64,000 nucleotides of DNA from Asticcacaulis biprosthecium C19 (GCF_000204015.1 NZ_GL883078.1:344985-408984), one strand, 5' to 3'. Numbered from the stretch's first letter, positions 25,772 to 37,500 are shown. Numbers and translations: made by a program. The notes: generated by a model not told the origin, from the sequence alone.

Positions 25772-28700
25772 ATGGATCTCAATCGCTGTTTCCGCGCGCT
25801 GGCGGCCGCTTGTCTGCTTGTTTTCGTACCCGCTGCCATCCAGGCGGCGCCGCAGACCGAGCGGGTTTATCTGTCCGGTAAGGGGCCAAAGGACGCCGTG
25901 GCCTGGGAGTTTTCCGTCACCGAAGGGCGCCGAGCCGGCGAGAAGACCACCATCCCGGTGCCATCCGTGTGGGAGCAGCACGGTTTTGGGACCTACAATT
26001 ACGGCAATGAAGGCGAAGCCCGTGAGCATGGCCATTACAAACGCCGCTTTACCGCGCCGGCCGAGTGGAAGGGCAAGCGGGTCCGCCTCGTCTTCGAAGG
26101 CGTGATGACTGACGCCACCGTGCGCATCAACGGCGTGTCTGCCGGGCCGGTGCACCAGGGCGCTTTTTACCGTTTTTCCTACGATGTCACACCACACCTG
26201 AAGCTGGGCGAAGACAATCTGATAGAAGTCGATGTTGCCAAGGAATCGTCAAATACCGCGACCAACAAGGCGGAGCGTCACGCCGACTACTGGGTGTTTG
26301 GCGGCATCTTCCGGCCGGTCTGGCTGGAGGTGTCGCCGGTCGAAGCCATTCGCCACGTCGCGCTGGACGGTCGCGCCGATGGCAGCCTGAGCGCCGATAT
26401 TCAGTTCGACGGCGCCCGCGAAGCGACGCGGGTTGAGGGGCAGGTCCTGACCAAGGACGGAAAGGCGGTCGGCGCACCAGTGTCGCTGCAACTGCCCGCC
26501 GGTGGATCAGGGCGCGTGCAATGGTCGACGCAGATCGAAGCGCCGCGCCTGTGGACGGCAGAGACACCCAACCTTTATGACCTGCGGTTGACCCTCTACA
26601 AGGGCGATGAAACGCTTCACACCACGACCCAGCGCTTCGGCTTCCGCACGTTTGAGGTTCGAGCCGGCGAAAGCCTGTTTCTCAACGGCCAACGCATCCT
26701 GCTGAAAGGCGTCAATCGTCACAGCTTCCGGCCACAGACGGCCCGCGCTCTGAACCCGGAAGACAGCTATGACGATGTCCGCCTGGTCAAGTCGATGAAC
26801 ATGAACGCCATCCGCATGTCGCATTATCCGCCCGATCCGGCGCTGCTGGAAGCGGCTGACGAACTGGGGTTGTATGTTCTCAACGAACTCAGCGGCTGGC
26901 AGGCGGCGCACGATACGGTCAATGGGCGGCTTCTGGTGCGCGAGATGGTCGAACGCGACGTCAACCACCCCAGCATTCTCTTCTGGGATAACGGCAATGA
27001 AGGCGGATGGAACCGTGATCTCGACGGCGAATTTGCGTTGTATGACCCCCAAAAGCGCCGGGTGCTGCATCCGTGGGAACTGCACGACGATATCGACACC
27101 AAGCACTACTCCAACTGGGATGACCTGACCAAACGGCTGGCATCGACCAACCTCCTGATGCCGACAGAGGTGTTGCACGCCCTGTATGATGGCGGCGCAG
27201 GCGCCGGTCTGGACGACTACTGGACCGCCATTTCGACCTCGCCGCGCGGCGCCGGGATGTTCCATTGGGTGTTCGCCGACGAAGGCATAGCCCGCAGCGA
27301 TCGCGGCGGTGCCATCGACAATTTCAGCACCTTCGCCCCCGACGGCCTGGTCGGCCCCAACCATGAAAAGGAAGGCAGCTACCACACCATCCGCAGCCTG
27401 TGGTCGCCCATCCAGATCATGACACCGCCGATGTACGACGGCACCTTGGCGGTGACCAACCATTACGATTTCACAGCGCTATCGCAGGTACGTTTCGAAT
27501 GGCAAACCGTTCGCTTCCCCGGTCCCGCCGACAAAGGGACCGCGCCGAACGTCATCGCCCACGGCGCCGTCAACGGACCCGATATCGCGGCGCACCCAAC
27601 AAGCGCGGTGCATCTGGACCTGCCCGGCAACTGGCGTTCTGCCGACGCCGTCATGGTGACCGCCATCGGACCGGACAATCAGCCGGTGTGGACCTGGAGC
27701 TGGCCGGTGGCCACACCTGCCCTGCCCGCCGTGACCGCGGGTGGCACACCCACCGTAACCGCCAGCACCGACGATATTCGCCTGGCGGTCGGCGCGGTCA
27801 GCGCCAGCTTCGATCCCACGACCGGCCTGCTGCGTCAGGTATCGCGCGACGGTAAGATCCTGGCACTCAGCAACGGCCCGCGCCTGGTCTTCGCCCGGCC
27901 GCGCACGGCGGAACCAACCTGGCTCGACCTGGAACCCCGCGCCTTGGCGCACGCCCTGGCGGCGCCGCAGATGGCCGACATTATCGAGGTCGACCCGGCT
28001 CTGGACAAGAATGACAGCTATGCCGGTTTCAAGCTGGAAATCACAGCGGATGGCCAGTCGTGGAAAACCCTCTACGACAGCACGCGTCGTGCTTATGATG
28101 GCAACCGCTACAGCTTCGCCCCTCAAATGGTGTCCGCGATCCGCTTCTCGCCGCCAACGAGCGATTCCGGCCGGACGGTACCGATCAAGACGGTTCGTCT
28201 TGGTTTCGAAGCCGACCGCTTCCCTGCCCCCGCCGGCCCAGCCGTCATCACCACCGGCACCGCCAACGGCGAAGCCTGGCTCGAGGCGCGCGGCGGCGGT
28301 TTGGATACCCTGCGCTGGACGCTGCGCGGCGACGGCTCGTTGAAGCTCGATTACACCTACACCCTGAACGGCGCCTTCCTCTATCACGGCGTCACCTTCG
28401 ATCACCCGGAAGACCGCATCGCCTCGGTGCGCAGCCTGGGCCGCGGCCCCTATCGCGTCTGGCAAAACCGCCTGCGCGGACCGGAGCTGGGCGTACGCGA
28501 AGCCGCCCGCAGCGTCGATAAGCCCGGCGCTGCCGTCTATCCGGAGTTCCAGGGCTATTTCGCCGGCCTGCGCTGGGCGCGGTTCAAAACGGATGCCGGG
28601 GCGTGGACGGTGAACAGCGCTTCGGACGATGTCTACCTTCGCATCGGCACGCCGCAACTGGGCCATATCAACACCTCACCGGACTTCCCGGCCGGTGATA

Positions 28701-28834
28701 TTTCCTTCATGGCGGCCATCCCGGCCATGGGGTCGAAGTTCGTCACGCCGGAAAACACCGGACCGGCCAGCCAGCCAGCCCAGGCGTCAGGGACCTACAG
28801 CGGTTCGCTGGTCTTCACCTTCACAGGCCCATAA
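25772..28834 (+). CDS. Glycoside hydrolase family 2 protein (beta-galactosidase-like), exported
   Basis: A 1020-residue protein with a Sec signal peptide (hydrophobic core ALAAACLLVFVPAAIQA, cleavage near residue 27). The sugar-binding jelly-roll, Ig-like and TIM-barrel domains follow in GH2 order. GVNRHSFRP opens the barrel, and NHPSILFWDNGNEGGW (about residues 395-410) carries the acid/base Glu in its NE pair. C-terminal domains are beta-rich and of unassigned family. It probably removes terminal beta-linked sugars from plant polysaccharide in the periplasm. It converges on the Ca2+/H+ antiporter gene with a 14-base overlap, and is close to a GH9 gene. Confidence 0.9.
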   Translation: MDLNRCFRALAAACLLVFVPAAIQAAPQTERVYLSGKGPKDAVAWEFSVTEGRRAGEKTTIPVPSVWEQHGFGTYNYGNEGEAREHGHYKRRFTAPAEWKGKRVRLVFEGVMTDATVRINGVSAGPVHQGAFYRFSYDVTPHLKLGEDNLIEVDVAKESSNTATNKAERHADYWVFGGIFRPVWLEVSPVEAIRHVALDGRADGSLSADIQFDGAREATRVEGQVLTKDGKAVGAPVSLQLPAGGSGRVQWSTQIEAPRLWTAETPNLYDLRLTLYKGDETLHTTTQRFGFRTFEVRAGESLFLNGQRILLKGVNRHSFRPQTARALNPEDSYDDVRLVKSMNMNAIRMSHYPPDPALLEAADELGLYVLNELSGWQAAHDTVNGRLLVREMVERDVNHPSILFWDNGNEGGWNRDLDGEFALYDPQKRRVLHPWELHDDIDTKHYSNWDDLTKRLASTNLLMPTEVLHALYDGGAGAGLDDYWTAISTSPRGAGMFHWVFADEGIARSDRGGAIDNFSTFAPDGLVGPNHEKEGSYHTIRSLWSPIQIMTPPMYDGTLAVTNHYDFTALSQVRFEWQTVRFPGPADKGTAPNVIAHGAVNGPDIAAHPTSAVHLDLPGNWRSADAVMVTAIGPDNQPVWTWSWPVATPALPAVTAGGTPTVTASTDDIRLAVGAVSASFDPTTGLLRQVSRDGKILALSNGPRLVFARPRTAEPTWLDLEPRALAHALAAPQMADIIEVDPALDKNDSYAGFKLEITADGQSWKTLYDSTRRAYDGNRYSFAPQMVSAIRFSPPTSDSGRTVPIKTVRLGFEADRFPAPAGPAVITTGTANGEAWLEARGGGLDTLRWTLRGDGSLKLDYTYTLNGAFLYHGVTFDHPEDRIASVRSLGRGPYRVWQNRLRGPELGVREAARSVDKPGAAVYPEFQGYFAGLRWARFKTDAGAWTVNSASDDVYLRIGTPQLGHINTSPDFPAGDISFMAAIPAMGSKFVTPENTGPASQPAQASGTYSGSLVFTFTGP

Positions 28835-29909
28835 AGGCCAGCATCAGGAAGGCACAGAACAGCACGAAGTGCGTCGTGCCTTCGATAGCGTTGGTCTGAC
28901 CGTCATTGAGGTTGATTGCGGCCACCAGCAAGGTCAGAGCGGTCATTATGCTCTGGGTCGGGGTCAAGGCCATGATGATCTTCTCGCCCTGGATCAGCGC
29001 CAGAAGTTCGATGACCGGTACTGTCAGCACCACAGTCGACAGCGACGCCCCAAGGGCGATATTGATCACCGGCTGCATGCGGTTGGCAAGGGCGGCACGC
29101 AGGGCTGTCAGGATCTCCGGACTGGCCGAGATAGTCGCCACCACCAGGGCCGAGAAGATCGGAGGCACACCGGTGCCTTCCATTCCAACCTCCAGGGTCT
29201 TTGACATGACCTCTGCCAGCAGGCCGATCAGCACGATCCCGGTGATCAGGATAGCCACCGAGTGCCACGTCTTGCTGCCGCCATGGTCGTCTTGGTGGTC
29301 GGCCTCGCCGCCTTTGGCTTCGTAAGCGTAGCTGAAGAAGTAGCTGTGTTTGGTCGTCTGCAGGCGCAGGAACATACCGTACAGGAAGACCATGATGGCG
29401 ATCGAAAAGACCGAATAGGCCTGCCAGTGCGGACTGGGAATGAATTCGGGCACCAGCATAGAGACGCCCATGCCCGTCATGATCATCACAATATAGGTCT
29501 TGCCCGAGGCGTCGTTATAGGGCTGCTCGCCGTGCTTCAGCCCTCCGAGAATGGCGGCGACACCGATAATGCCGTTGATGTCCAGCATGACCGCCGAATA
29601 GATGGTGTCGCGCGCCAGGGTCGGCGATGGCGCGCCGTTCAGCATGATGGCCAGGATGACCACCTCGACCAGTACGGCCGAGAGGGTCAGGATCATGGTG
29701 CCGTAGGGCTCGCCGACCTTTTCGGCCAGGATTTCGGCATGGTGGGCGACCCGCAGCGACGCCATGATGATGACGCCGATCAGCGCGATGCCGGCGACCA
29801 GCGACGCGCCTTGGCCGGCGTGGAGGATGCTGTGCTCGGACAGCATGGCAAGGACGGCCACGATGGCGGCAATGACCAGGAACAGTTCTTTACGGAGGAG
29901 GCTGAGCAT
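28821..29909 (-). CDS. Ca2+/H+ antiporter (ChaA-like)
   Basis: A 362-residue polytopic membrane protein of the calcium/cation antiporter superfamily, with about eleven hydrophobic segments. The two internal repeats are visible as VEVVILAIMLNGAPSPTLAR and ALVVATISASPEILTALRAA, the acidic ion-binding regions. It exports Ca2+ (possibly Na+ or K+) in exchange for protons. It lies 30 bases from the GH9 gene start-side neighbour on the same strand but has an unrelated role. Confidence 0.88.
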   Translation of the reverse strand: MLSLLRKELFLVIAAIVAVLAMLSEHSILHAGQGASLVAGIALIGVIIMASLRVAHHAEILAEKVGEPYGTMILTLSAVLVEVVILAIMLNGAPSPTLARDTIYSAVMLDINGIIGVAAILGGLKHGEQPYNDASGKTYIVMIMTGMGVSMLVPEFIPSPHWQAYSVFSIAIMVFLYGMFLRLQTTKHSYFFSYAYEAKGGEADHQDDHGGSKTWHSVAILITGIVLIGLLAEVMSKTLEVGMEGTGVPPIFSALVVATISASPEILTALRAALANRMQPVINIALGASLSTVVLTVPVIELLALIQGEKIIMALTPTQSIMTALTLLVAAINLNDGQTNAIEGTTHFVLFCAFLMLAFMGL

Positions 29910-29939
29910 GGCCCCTCCTCCTCCGTCACGTGCAAGAAA

Positions 29940-32441
29940 TCAAGGTCTCTTTTGCGCCGCGGCCAGGGCCAGGAACATATAGTTGGTCTCCCCACCGCCC
30001 ATGACATATTCGCCCTGCTGCCAGAAATAGGGCCAGATCTTGAGCTCGGGCAGGTCCGGCCGGATCAGCGCGGTGCCGGAAATCACCCCGCCCGGGATGT
30101 AGCTCCAGTCGGCCCGGTTGGTGCCGTAGGCTGTGGTGGCGGAATTCGCCCCAACACCCGAAGCGAACGACCAGGTATTGCTGCCGGGGTGTACGCCCAG
30201 AACAAAGTTCAGGGCCTCATGCTGGAGCTTGACCGGGGTATGTTCCGGCCAGGCCTTGCGGAAGAAATACTGGTCGACACCGAACTCCTGGATCTGCCAG
30301 CCAGCGCCCCAGATGTTGGGCTTGTACGGCACACCATAGGGCGTTTCGGTGGCCTCCTGCGCCAGTTTTTCCTGGTGCGCCTTGACGGCGACGGCGACGT
30401 CCTTTTTGAACACCTTGTCCTTGATCAGCGGCATGACCGAAGCCAGGACCGGGCCGGCCTGGTCAATATGGGCGACGATCTCGGGCTTCAGCGCAATGAG
30501 CTTTTTCACCAGCGCCGGATCACCCGTGGTCTGGGCCAGTTCTGACAGCACGAACACCCTGGCTTTCAGGCTGGTCGCCCGGTCGAAAGCCTTGGTATAC
30601 AGGTCCTGGGCCGCTTTCAGCGAGTCCGCCGCCAGTTGCGGGTTGTAGTCCTTCATCACCCGTGACGCGGCTGCCAATTGCGCCGCCGTCTCGAGCTCGC
30701 GGTTGGGATTGTCTTCAGTGAACACCCAGCGATCGTCCTGCAAAGACGAATGGGTGCCGGTCTTTTCGCCGGGTTTCAGGTTCGGGTCATAGCGCAGGTT
30801 GTCGGTCTGTGTGGTGACGTCGCCCAGCAGGGTATACTGGTCCAGCCAGGGCTCAATGATGCCGCGGTAGGTCCGGCCCATGGCGTTGTAGCCGCCGACC
30901 ACCGACAACAGACCGTGCTCGATCTGCTGCAGCATGTCGTTCTTGCCGTCGGGCTTGTGGATCTCAGTGACCCTTGTGACCTGGTCGATGGTCGTGGCGT
31001 CATAGTTCACGCCGAACTCCTCGACCATCTTCGACAGCAGCCACACCGTGCCCATCTGGCTTTCCACGCGCAGGTCATAGTCACCGGCGTCGTGCCAGCC
31101 GCCTCGGTCCATGCCGGGCACGTCATCACCGGGCTGGTACGTGGTCAGGGTCGAGCCGGCTTGGAGATAGCCGTCGAAATGGTTGAGATTGACCGGCGCC
31201 ATGCGGACATCATCCAGGTGGTCGATGCCGTGCCAGGTGCGGTATTTTTCCTTGACCAGCATGTGACACATCTGGGCCGGCAGGAAATATTCCAGCGTCG
31301 GCTGCCAGACATGGCGGTCAAAGACGTCGTCGCCGATCTTGAAGGCATGGCTGACCTGGCCGCGATACTCGACCTGGTACATGCCGGCTTCAGTGATATC
31401 GCTCAGATCGGCCTTGAGATAGTGGTAACGCAGGAAGTTGCCCCATGTCTTCGGGGTCACGCGGCGAACTTCCTGGCGGCCGTTTGCGGTCATCTTGTAG
31501 ACCACCAACGGATCGGCCGTGGTATCGCGCGGATCCTGCTCGATGACGATCTCCTTGGTCTGGCCGGGACGGTAGCCAACCTGAGAGATCTGGATCACCG
31601 GCGCGTAGCGCCAGCCGGGTTCGGTGTGCGGCGTGATCACCCAGGAAATGGCGTCCTTCGTAGCGCCGGGCCGGGTCAGCTCCCGGACAATGTACCAGCC
31701 GTTGTTGAAGTTGCCACGGCCGTCGAGCAGTTTGAGTTGGCCGGTGCGGCTTTCAATCTTCATGCGTTGCAGGGGGTTGTCCGGGGCGACAACCAGGGTT
31801 TTGCCGCGCGCCATGTCGGCGGTGACCAGAGTGCCCCCACCTTCCCCCATCACGTCCTCTTCCATGGGACCATTGGCCTGGCGCGGGAAGATGCCACTTT
31901 GGCTTTCTCCAGTATCTTTGGCCATGAGCCAGGATTTACCGAACAACTCGCCGGGAAAAAGCTCGAAATTGAAACCGACCTTGCCTTCCCAGTCCTTCGG
32001 CAGGGGCTGGTCGAGATCGACCGAGACCTGGAAGGCATTGCCCTCCAGCGGCGTCACGCGGACGCCATAGCTGAACTTCAGGTCGGGATATTCGATGGGG
32101 TTGAAACCCTTGCGGTCCTTCGACTCGTCGGGATAGCGCAGGCGCTGGGTGACGGTGTTGGTGGCCGCATCGATCGCCAGCGTGCCTTCGCCGGTTGGCA
32201 TGGGCGACCACTGACCCGGCGACGGCTCCAGGCGCAGATCGCCATTGGCGGCAATGCGCGTACCGTGCTGGATCACCGTCACGCCGGTCTGGTGGCCGTC
32301 GGGATAGATGTCGGCAAAGACGGTGACATTCAGCCCCGGGGCTTCGTAATAGCCCTTTTCATTGAGTTTAAGATTGGGTTCGGCGAATGCAGCTCCGGCC
32401 AAAATCCAACCGGCCGCCGCCATCATCAGGACGCGTTTCAT
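29940..32441 (-). CDS. Glycoside hydrolase family 9 protein, exported
   Basis: About 833 residues. I start it at ATG 32441, preceded by GGGAGAAG, rather than at the in-frame ATG 15 bases upstream. A signal peptide (MKRVLMMAAAGWILAGAAFA) precedes a large N-terminal beta region and a CelD_N-like Ig domain around residues 285-360. The (alpha/alpha)6 barrel has GGWHDAGDYDLR (about residue 447), the catalytic aspartate motif of GH9 cellulases, and at the C-terminus YGTNRADWSYIPGG and QQGEYVMGGGETNYMF holding the acid glutamate. Probably an exported beta-glucanase or exo-acting glucosaminidase-type GH9. Confidence 0.88.
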   Translation of the reverse strand: MKRVLMMAAAGWILAGAAFAEPNLKLNEKGYYEAPGLNVTVFADIYPDGHQTGVTVIQHGTRIAANGDLRLEPSPGQWSPMPTGEGTLAIDAATNTVTQRLRYPDESKDRKGFNPIEYPDLKFSYGVRVTPLEGNAFQVSVDLDQPLPKDWEGKVGFNFELFPGELFGKSWLMAKDTGESQSGIFPRQANGPMEEDVMGEGGGTLVTADMARGKTLVVAPDNPLQRMKIESRTGQLKLLDGRGNFNNGWYIVRELTRPGATKDAISWVITPHTEPGWRYAPVIQISQVGYRPGQTKEIVIEQDPRDTTADPLVVYKMTANGRQEVRRVTPKTWGNFLRYHYLKADLSDITEAGMYQVEYRGQVSHAFKIGDDVFDRHVWQPTLEYFLPAQMCHMLVKEKYRTWHGIDHLDDVRMAPVNLNHFDGYLQAGSTLTTYQPGDDVPGMDRGGWHDAGDYDLRVESQMGTVWLLSKMVEEFGVNYDATTIDQVTRVTEIHKPDGKNDMLQQIEHGLLSVVGGYNAMGRTYRGIIEPWLDQYTLLGDVTTQTDNLRYDPNLKPGEKTGTHSSLQDDRWVFTEDNPNRELETAAQLAAASRVMKDYNPQLAADSLKAAQDLYTKAFDRATSLKARVFVLSELAQTTGDPALVKKLIALKPEIVAHIDQAGPVLASVMPLIKDKVFKKDVAVAVKAHQEKLAQEATETPYGVPYKPNIWGAGWQIQEFGVDQYFFRKAWPEHTPVKLQHEALNFVLGVHPGSNTWSFASGVGANSATTAYGTNRADWSYIPGGVISGTALIRPDLPELKIWPYFWQQGEYVMGGGETNYMFLALAAAQKRP

Positions 32442-32581
32442 GATATCTTCTCCCATTCGGACCTATTATCAGGCCTCGTTGTAATCCATTACAATCAACC
32501 TAGCTTCCCCGGCCCCGGCGCACAAGCGGGCATTTGCACCCGCTGATGCGCATGTTACCGTGCACGGAAAGGAGATTCTCC

Positions 32582-32941
32582 ATGGCCCATTTCGTCCGTT
32601 TCGATCGCGAAGATCTGCCCCCGCCGGAAATGAGCGCACCCTCGCCGGAAAAGGTTCTGGCCGGCGATCCGCGCTTTACCCTGTGGACGCTGGACGCCGA
32701 TATGGATGAAACGCGCTTTGCTGGCTACTGGGCGTCGACGCCGGGGACATGGCGTGTGTCTTATGACGAATGGGAATACTGCACCCTGGTCGAAGGCCAC
32801 GCCATCGTGAAGGAGGATGGCAAGGAAGCTGTTCATCTGCATCCGGGCGATCATTTCATCTTCCGGCCCGGCTATACCGGCCAGTGGCAGGTGGTCGAGC
32901 CGGTGCTGAAAACGTTCGTGGTCATCATGTCCGCGAGATGA
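32582..32941 (+). CDS. Small cupin-domain protein
   Basis: A 119-residue single-domain cupin. The start is ATG 32582, preceded by AAAGGAG. Cupin motif 1 is degenerate (WEYCTLVEGHAIVKEDG) and motif 2 reads HLHPGDHFIFRPGYTGQW. It resembles the DUF861/ethanolamine-utilisation-like group. Divergent from the GH9 gene, it could be a sugar-acid or metal-binding accessory; the substrate is unknown. Confidence 0.8.
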   Translation: MAHFVRFDREDLPPPEMSAPSPEKVLAGDPRFTLWTLDADMDETRFAGYWASTPGTWRVSYDEWEYCTLVEGHAIVKEDGKEAVHLHPGDHFIFRPGYTGQWQVVEPVLKTFVVIMSAR

Positions 32942-33044
32942 GTGTTCATCCACTATATCTGTTTGAAAATCGTCCGTGCGCTGTTAAGGCTGGAAATCAG
33001 GACTAAACAAAAACAAATTTCGTGTTGGGCGACAAAAAGCGAAG

Positions 33045-34265
33045 ATGGTTACGCACGCCAACAAGCGCGCATCGGCAGCACGCGAACTTTCCGGAACAAA
33101 TCTGTCGCGCGCGGGGGACTATAATCAGCGCGTCGTCCTTCAGGCGATACGTGCCGCCGGCACGGCGACACGCGGCGAAGTCGCCGCCGTCACCGGTCTC
33201 ACTCAGCAGTCCATCATAAATATCAGCCGTCGCCTCATCGCCGACGGCCTGGTGGTTGAGGCCGGCCGCATAGCCAGTACGCGAGGGCAGCCGGCTACCC
33301 GGCTCACCATCAACGCCGATGGCGCCTATGCCATAGGGCTGAATATCGACCGCGATCACATGACCTTCGTGATCATGGACCTGGGCGGGCGTGTCCGCGA
33401 ACGCATCTATCTCGACAGGCACTTCGCCCTGCCATCGGATGTGCTCGACTTCCTCAAAACCAATCTCGACCTGATCTTCGCTGATCGCCGCTTTGCGCGC
33501 CGCCGCCTGCTGGGCGTCGGCCTCGCCATTCCCGACCGGCTGGGAGAGGTTGAGGTCACCGGGCGCCCTGCTGCCTACGACCAATGGTCAACCGTGGATA
33601 TTGCCCGCCTGGTGGCAACGCAATTGCAAGTCCCGGTGTTTGCCGAAAACGACGCCACCTCGGCCGCCATCGGAGAATCGCAATTCGGCCTGGGGCACAG
33701 CCATAAGACCTTCGTCTATACCCTGATCAGCGCGGGTCTCGGCTGCGGGCTGATCATAAACGGCCAGCCCTATACCGGCAGCGTGACCCGTGCCGGTGAA
33801 ATCGGCAATATTCCGATTGCGTCGCCCGATGGCAGCAAGAGCACCCTGTGGGATGCCGTCTCGCTCTATGCCCTGTACGGTGAACTGGCCGCGCACGGCT
33901 TTACGGTGTCGCATCCGGACGAGTTGAACGCCGACGATGACGCCATGACCCCAGCCATCGATGCCTGGGTCGATAAGGCCGCCCGCTATATGGCTGGGCC
34001 CTTCCTGGCCATTACCTATCTGCTTAGCCCCGACATGCATTTTATCGGCGGGCAATTACCGGTCTTTATCGCCGAAAAACTGTGTGCGCGGCTCAACGCC
34101 ATGTTCCAGACCGATCGCAACCGTTTTGCCATGGCGTGGTTTCGTACCGCCTCGACATCGGTAGACGCCGCCGCCATGGGTGCGGCCTCCCTCGTCTTCC
34201 AGAATCGGCTCCTGCCGACGCCTGACGCTCTGAAGAACCAGAGCAGCCTGGGCCAGTTAGGCTGA
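33045..34265 (+). CDS. ROK-family transcriptional regulator
   Basis: A 406-residue protein with an N-terminal winged helix-turn-helix (RGEVAAVTGLTQQSIINISR, residues 45-64) followed by an actin-like ROK domain: AIGLNIDRDHMTFVIMDLGG, VFAENDATSAAIGESQFG and LISAGLGCGLIINGQPYTGS. The zinc-binding CxCGxxGC motif of the glucokinases is absent, typical of some NagC/Mlc-like repressors. It probably represses the adjacent carbohydrate genes and may respond to a sugar imported by the TonB-dependent receptor. Confidence 0.88.
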   Translation: MVTHANKRASAARELSGTNLSRAGDYNQRVVLQAIRAAGTATRGEVAAVTGLTQQSIINISRRLIADGLVVEAGRIASTRGQPATRLTINADGAYAIGLNIDRDHMTFVIMDLGGRVRERIYLDRHFALPSDVLDFLKTNLDLIFADRRFARRRLLGVGLAIPDRLGEVEVTGRPAAYDQWSTVDIARLVATQLQVPVFAENDATSAAIGESQFGLGHSHKTFVYTLISAGLGCGLIINGQPYTGSVTRAGEIGNIPIASPDGSKSTLWDAVSLYALYGELAAHGFTVSHPDELNADDDAMTPAIDAWVDKAARYMAGPFLAITYLLSPDMHFIGGQLPVFIAEKLCARLNAMFQTDRNRFAMAWFRTASTSVDAAAMGAASLVFQNRLLPTPDALKNQSSLGQLG

Positions 34266-34519
34266 GGCGGCAAAGCCCGTGCTGGGCGATGCTACTGACC
34301 GCGCCGTCTCACGTTACCGGTATCAAAATGCCGACGTGACTTTTATGCAACGACACTTGACAGCGCTATCATCTCAATAAATATATGTTTTTATTGCATA
34401 ATTAATTGCCAAAGACCATTAAAACAATTTGATAATTTTATTTGATAAAAATCTGGTGCGGGCTTATCCCTGTGTGGAACTGCGGACCATTCCGCGGGGT
34501 TACGATACAGGGAACAACC

Positions 34520-37500
34520 ATGAAACGTCATTTCAAGCGCCAAACGGCGCTGCTTACGGCTGTGTCCGCCTTGGCCATACTATCGGCCGGTGCCACCCGG
34601 GCCCAGGATGCAACCGCTGCGGCTCCACCGGCAGACGACTCCGTCGTCGTCGTTCGCGGGGTGCGCGGATCGCAGGAAGCCGCCATTTCCATCAAGCGTA
34701 AGTCGGCGGAAATCGTCGATTCGATCGTGGCAACCGACATCGGCAAACTGCCCGATGTTACCATCACCGACTCGTTGCAACGCGTCACCGGCATCCAGAT
34801 TTCGCGTTCGGCCGGCGAAGGCGCCGGCGTGTCGGTTCGCGGCGCGCCGCAGGTCCTGGCCACGTTGAACGGCGAGCGCTTCATCACGGCCGAAAACCTT
34901 CTGTCGTCGAGCGTCAGCTTCAATGACGTCCCGTCCAGCATGGTGACCGGGGTCAATGTTTACAAATCTCAGCACGCCGGCCTGACCGACGGCGGCCTTG
35001 GCGGTCTGATCGACCTGCGTACCACCCGAGCGCTGAAGCTGAAGAACGGCCTCACCGGCGGGGTCTCAGCCCAGGCCAGCTACGGCAGCTTCCTCGATGG
35101 CGCCGATACCCGCGTCGATGCGACGGTCGGCTACAACTGGGACAAGCGCTTCGCCATGTCGCTGGGTGTGTCCCTAAACGACAGCACCTCGGCCGGCTCG
35201 CAGCAATTCGTCGACCCTGATCTGGTCGATGAATATTCGACCTGGATTGCCAATCCGACCCAAAACCTGAATGGCGACTCCGACAAAACCGACGATTACA
35301 TTGCGCCGATCGGCTGGAACACCAATGTCAATTCGCGTCAATATGACCGTAAACGTATCGGGGTCGTCTATAATTTCAACGCCAATCTGGCTGACGGTTT
35401 TGAACTGATCGCTGACGTTGTCTACAACAAGGCCGAAGAGGCTCAGCACGGCCAGCAACTGTTCGTTAACGGCAACTTCGGCGGTCGGGGATCCCTTCCG
35501 GCCTGGGCGGCGGCCAATCCTGGCAAGGCGGCGATCACTGGCTTCGGCGTCGCTTCGGATCAGACCAATCGCGGTTTCTACATCACAGGCCTGCACGGCC
35601 TGACCAACGGCCTGCGCGCGGGTGTTCAGTCGACCTATCGTGACACGGACGCCCTCAACACCAACCTGGAACTGCGTTACGATCAGGGTGGCGCCTTTAC
35701 CGGCAGCGTGCGTTGGGTTCATGCCGACGCAAACCGCAGCCTGAAGAACCTGACGGTCGCCAACCAGACCGATACGCGCATGCTGGTGCGTTCGCTGGGC
35801 GGGACGGCGGAAAACATCAATCCCGGCTCGATCCCCACAACGCTCTCTTATGCCTATGACATGCGTCTTGACGACAGCCAGATGTACTTCAACATCGGCT
35901 CGGTCCTGGCGGGACTGGCGTCAAATCCGGCAGCCTGGTACCAGCATTCGAGCTGGCTGGAGCGCAATGAAACCGAACTGACGATGGATGTCCTGCGCGC
36001 TGACGGCAAGCTCGACTTTGTCGACAACGGCTTCTCGTTTGAATTCGGCGCCCGCTATTCCAAGCGCGACATGAGCGAAAGCCGGGACGACTACTTCTCG
36101 CCGTCCGGCATTCCCGGCCTGCTGAACAAGTATGGCGAAGCCGGCTACGCCCTTGGGCAGGCCAGTACACCCAGGGGCACGGCGTTCGGCCTCACCTACG
36201 ACCCGCTGCCGGTCTACGGTCTCGATAGCTCGACCCTTTCGCCCTACGTCTCCAAGATCGATTACTTCGGCGAAGTGGGCGGTCTGAACGTGACTCTGCC
36301 GCTCGTCGATACGCGCGCCATCGGCACCAATCCGGAAGCCTGGCGCGATCTGCTGTACGGCAAGGGCAAGTATATCAACGCCCCGGATCGCACCTACCAG
36401 ATCAGCGAACAGCAGACCTCCGCCTATTTCAAGATGAACTTCGAGGCGCCGCTGTCCGACCTCGTGACCTTCTCGGGTAATCTCGGCGTGCGCGTGGTCA
36501 ATACCAAGCTGGAAGTGACCCAGAACGTCACCAATCCGTTGCAACTGCGTCAGGACATCCTGGCCGGCGTCGACCCCAACCACACCGCCTATGTTGACCT
36601 GGGTGACAAGGTCACCGAAACCGACCGCACGGTTGCACTGCCAAGCGTGAACCTGAACTTCGACATCGGCAGCGACTGGCGCGTCAAGGCGGCCTATACC
36701 GAAACCCAGGCACTGCAAGACCTGCCGAACCTGGGCCAGGGCGAAATCACCTACTACAATGGTGAAGACACAAGCGCCGGTGAAACCTTCCAGCGCGTGT
36801 CGTCGGTCAACAAGACCGGCAACCCGAAACTGGACCCATGGTTTGCCCGTTCGGCCAGCCTGGCGGTAGAATGGTATCCGACACGCGACACCCTGGTCAG
36901 CTTCGGCGTCTTCAACAACCAGATCGAGTCCTACACCTACAATGCGGTCGGAACCGATCCGACCGTCAAGGACGCGGACGGTGTGGTGCGTCGTGGTGCC
37001 ACGACCAACACCATTTCGCAGGGTGAAGGCGCCAGCTATCATGGCTTCGAGTTTGGCTATCAGCAGTCGTTCAAGTTCCTGCCCGGCTTCTGGAGCAATA
37101 CCGGCGCGACCTTTAACTACACCTTCTCGCCCAGCCAGGGCGGGATCGACCCCGGCACGGGTGCGACGCTTTACCTGAACGATGGCTCCAAATCACCGTT
37201 CAACAATACGGCTGAGAACCAGTTCAACGCTGTCGTCTGGTACCAGGACGACAAGTTCCAGGCCCGGGTCGCTGTCAACTACCTTGACAAGACCTATCAG
37301 GGCTCGATGGCGCACTGGTCGTTCGCGCCCAAGACAACGGGTATCGGCCTCGGCACCTACTACGCCCCGCAGACCTATATCGACGCGTCGGCGTCCTACG
37401 ATATCAACGACAGCTTCCAGGTCTATATCCAGGGCTCCAACCTGACCGAAGAGGCCCCTGTCCGCTATGCCGGCTGGGAAGACTTCAATGTCGAGTACAA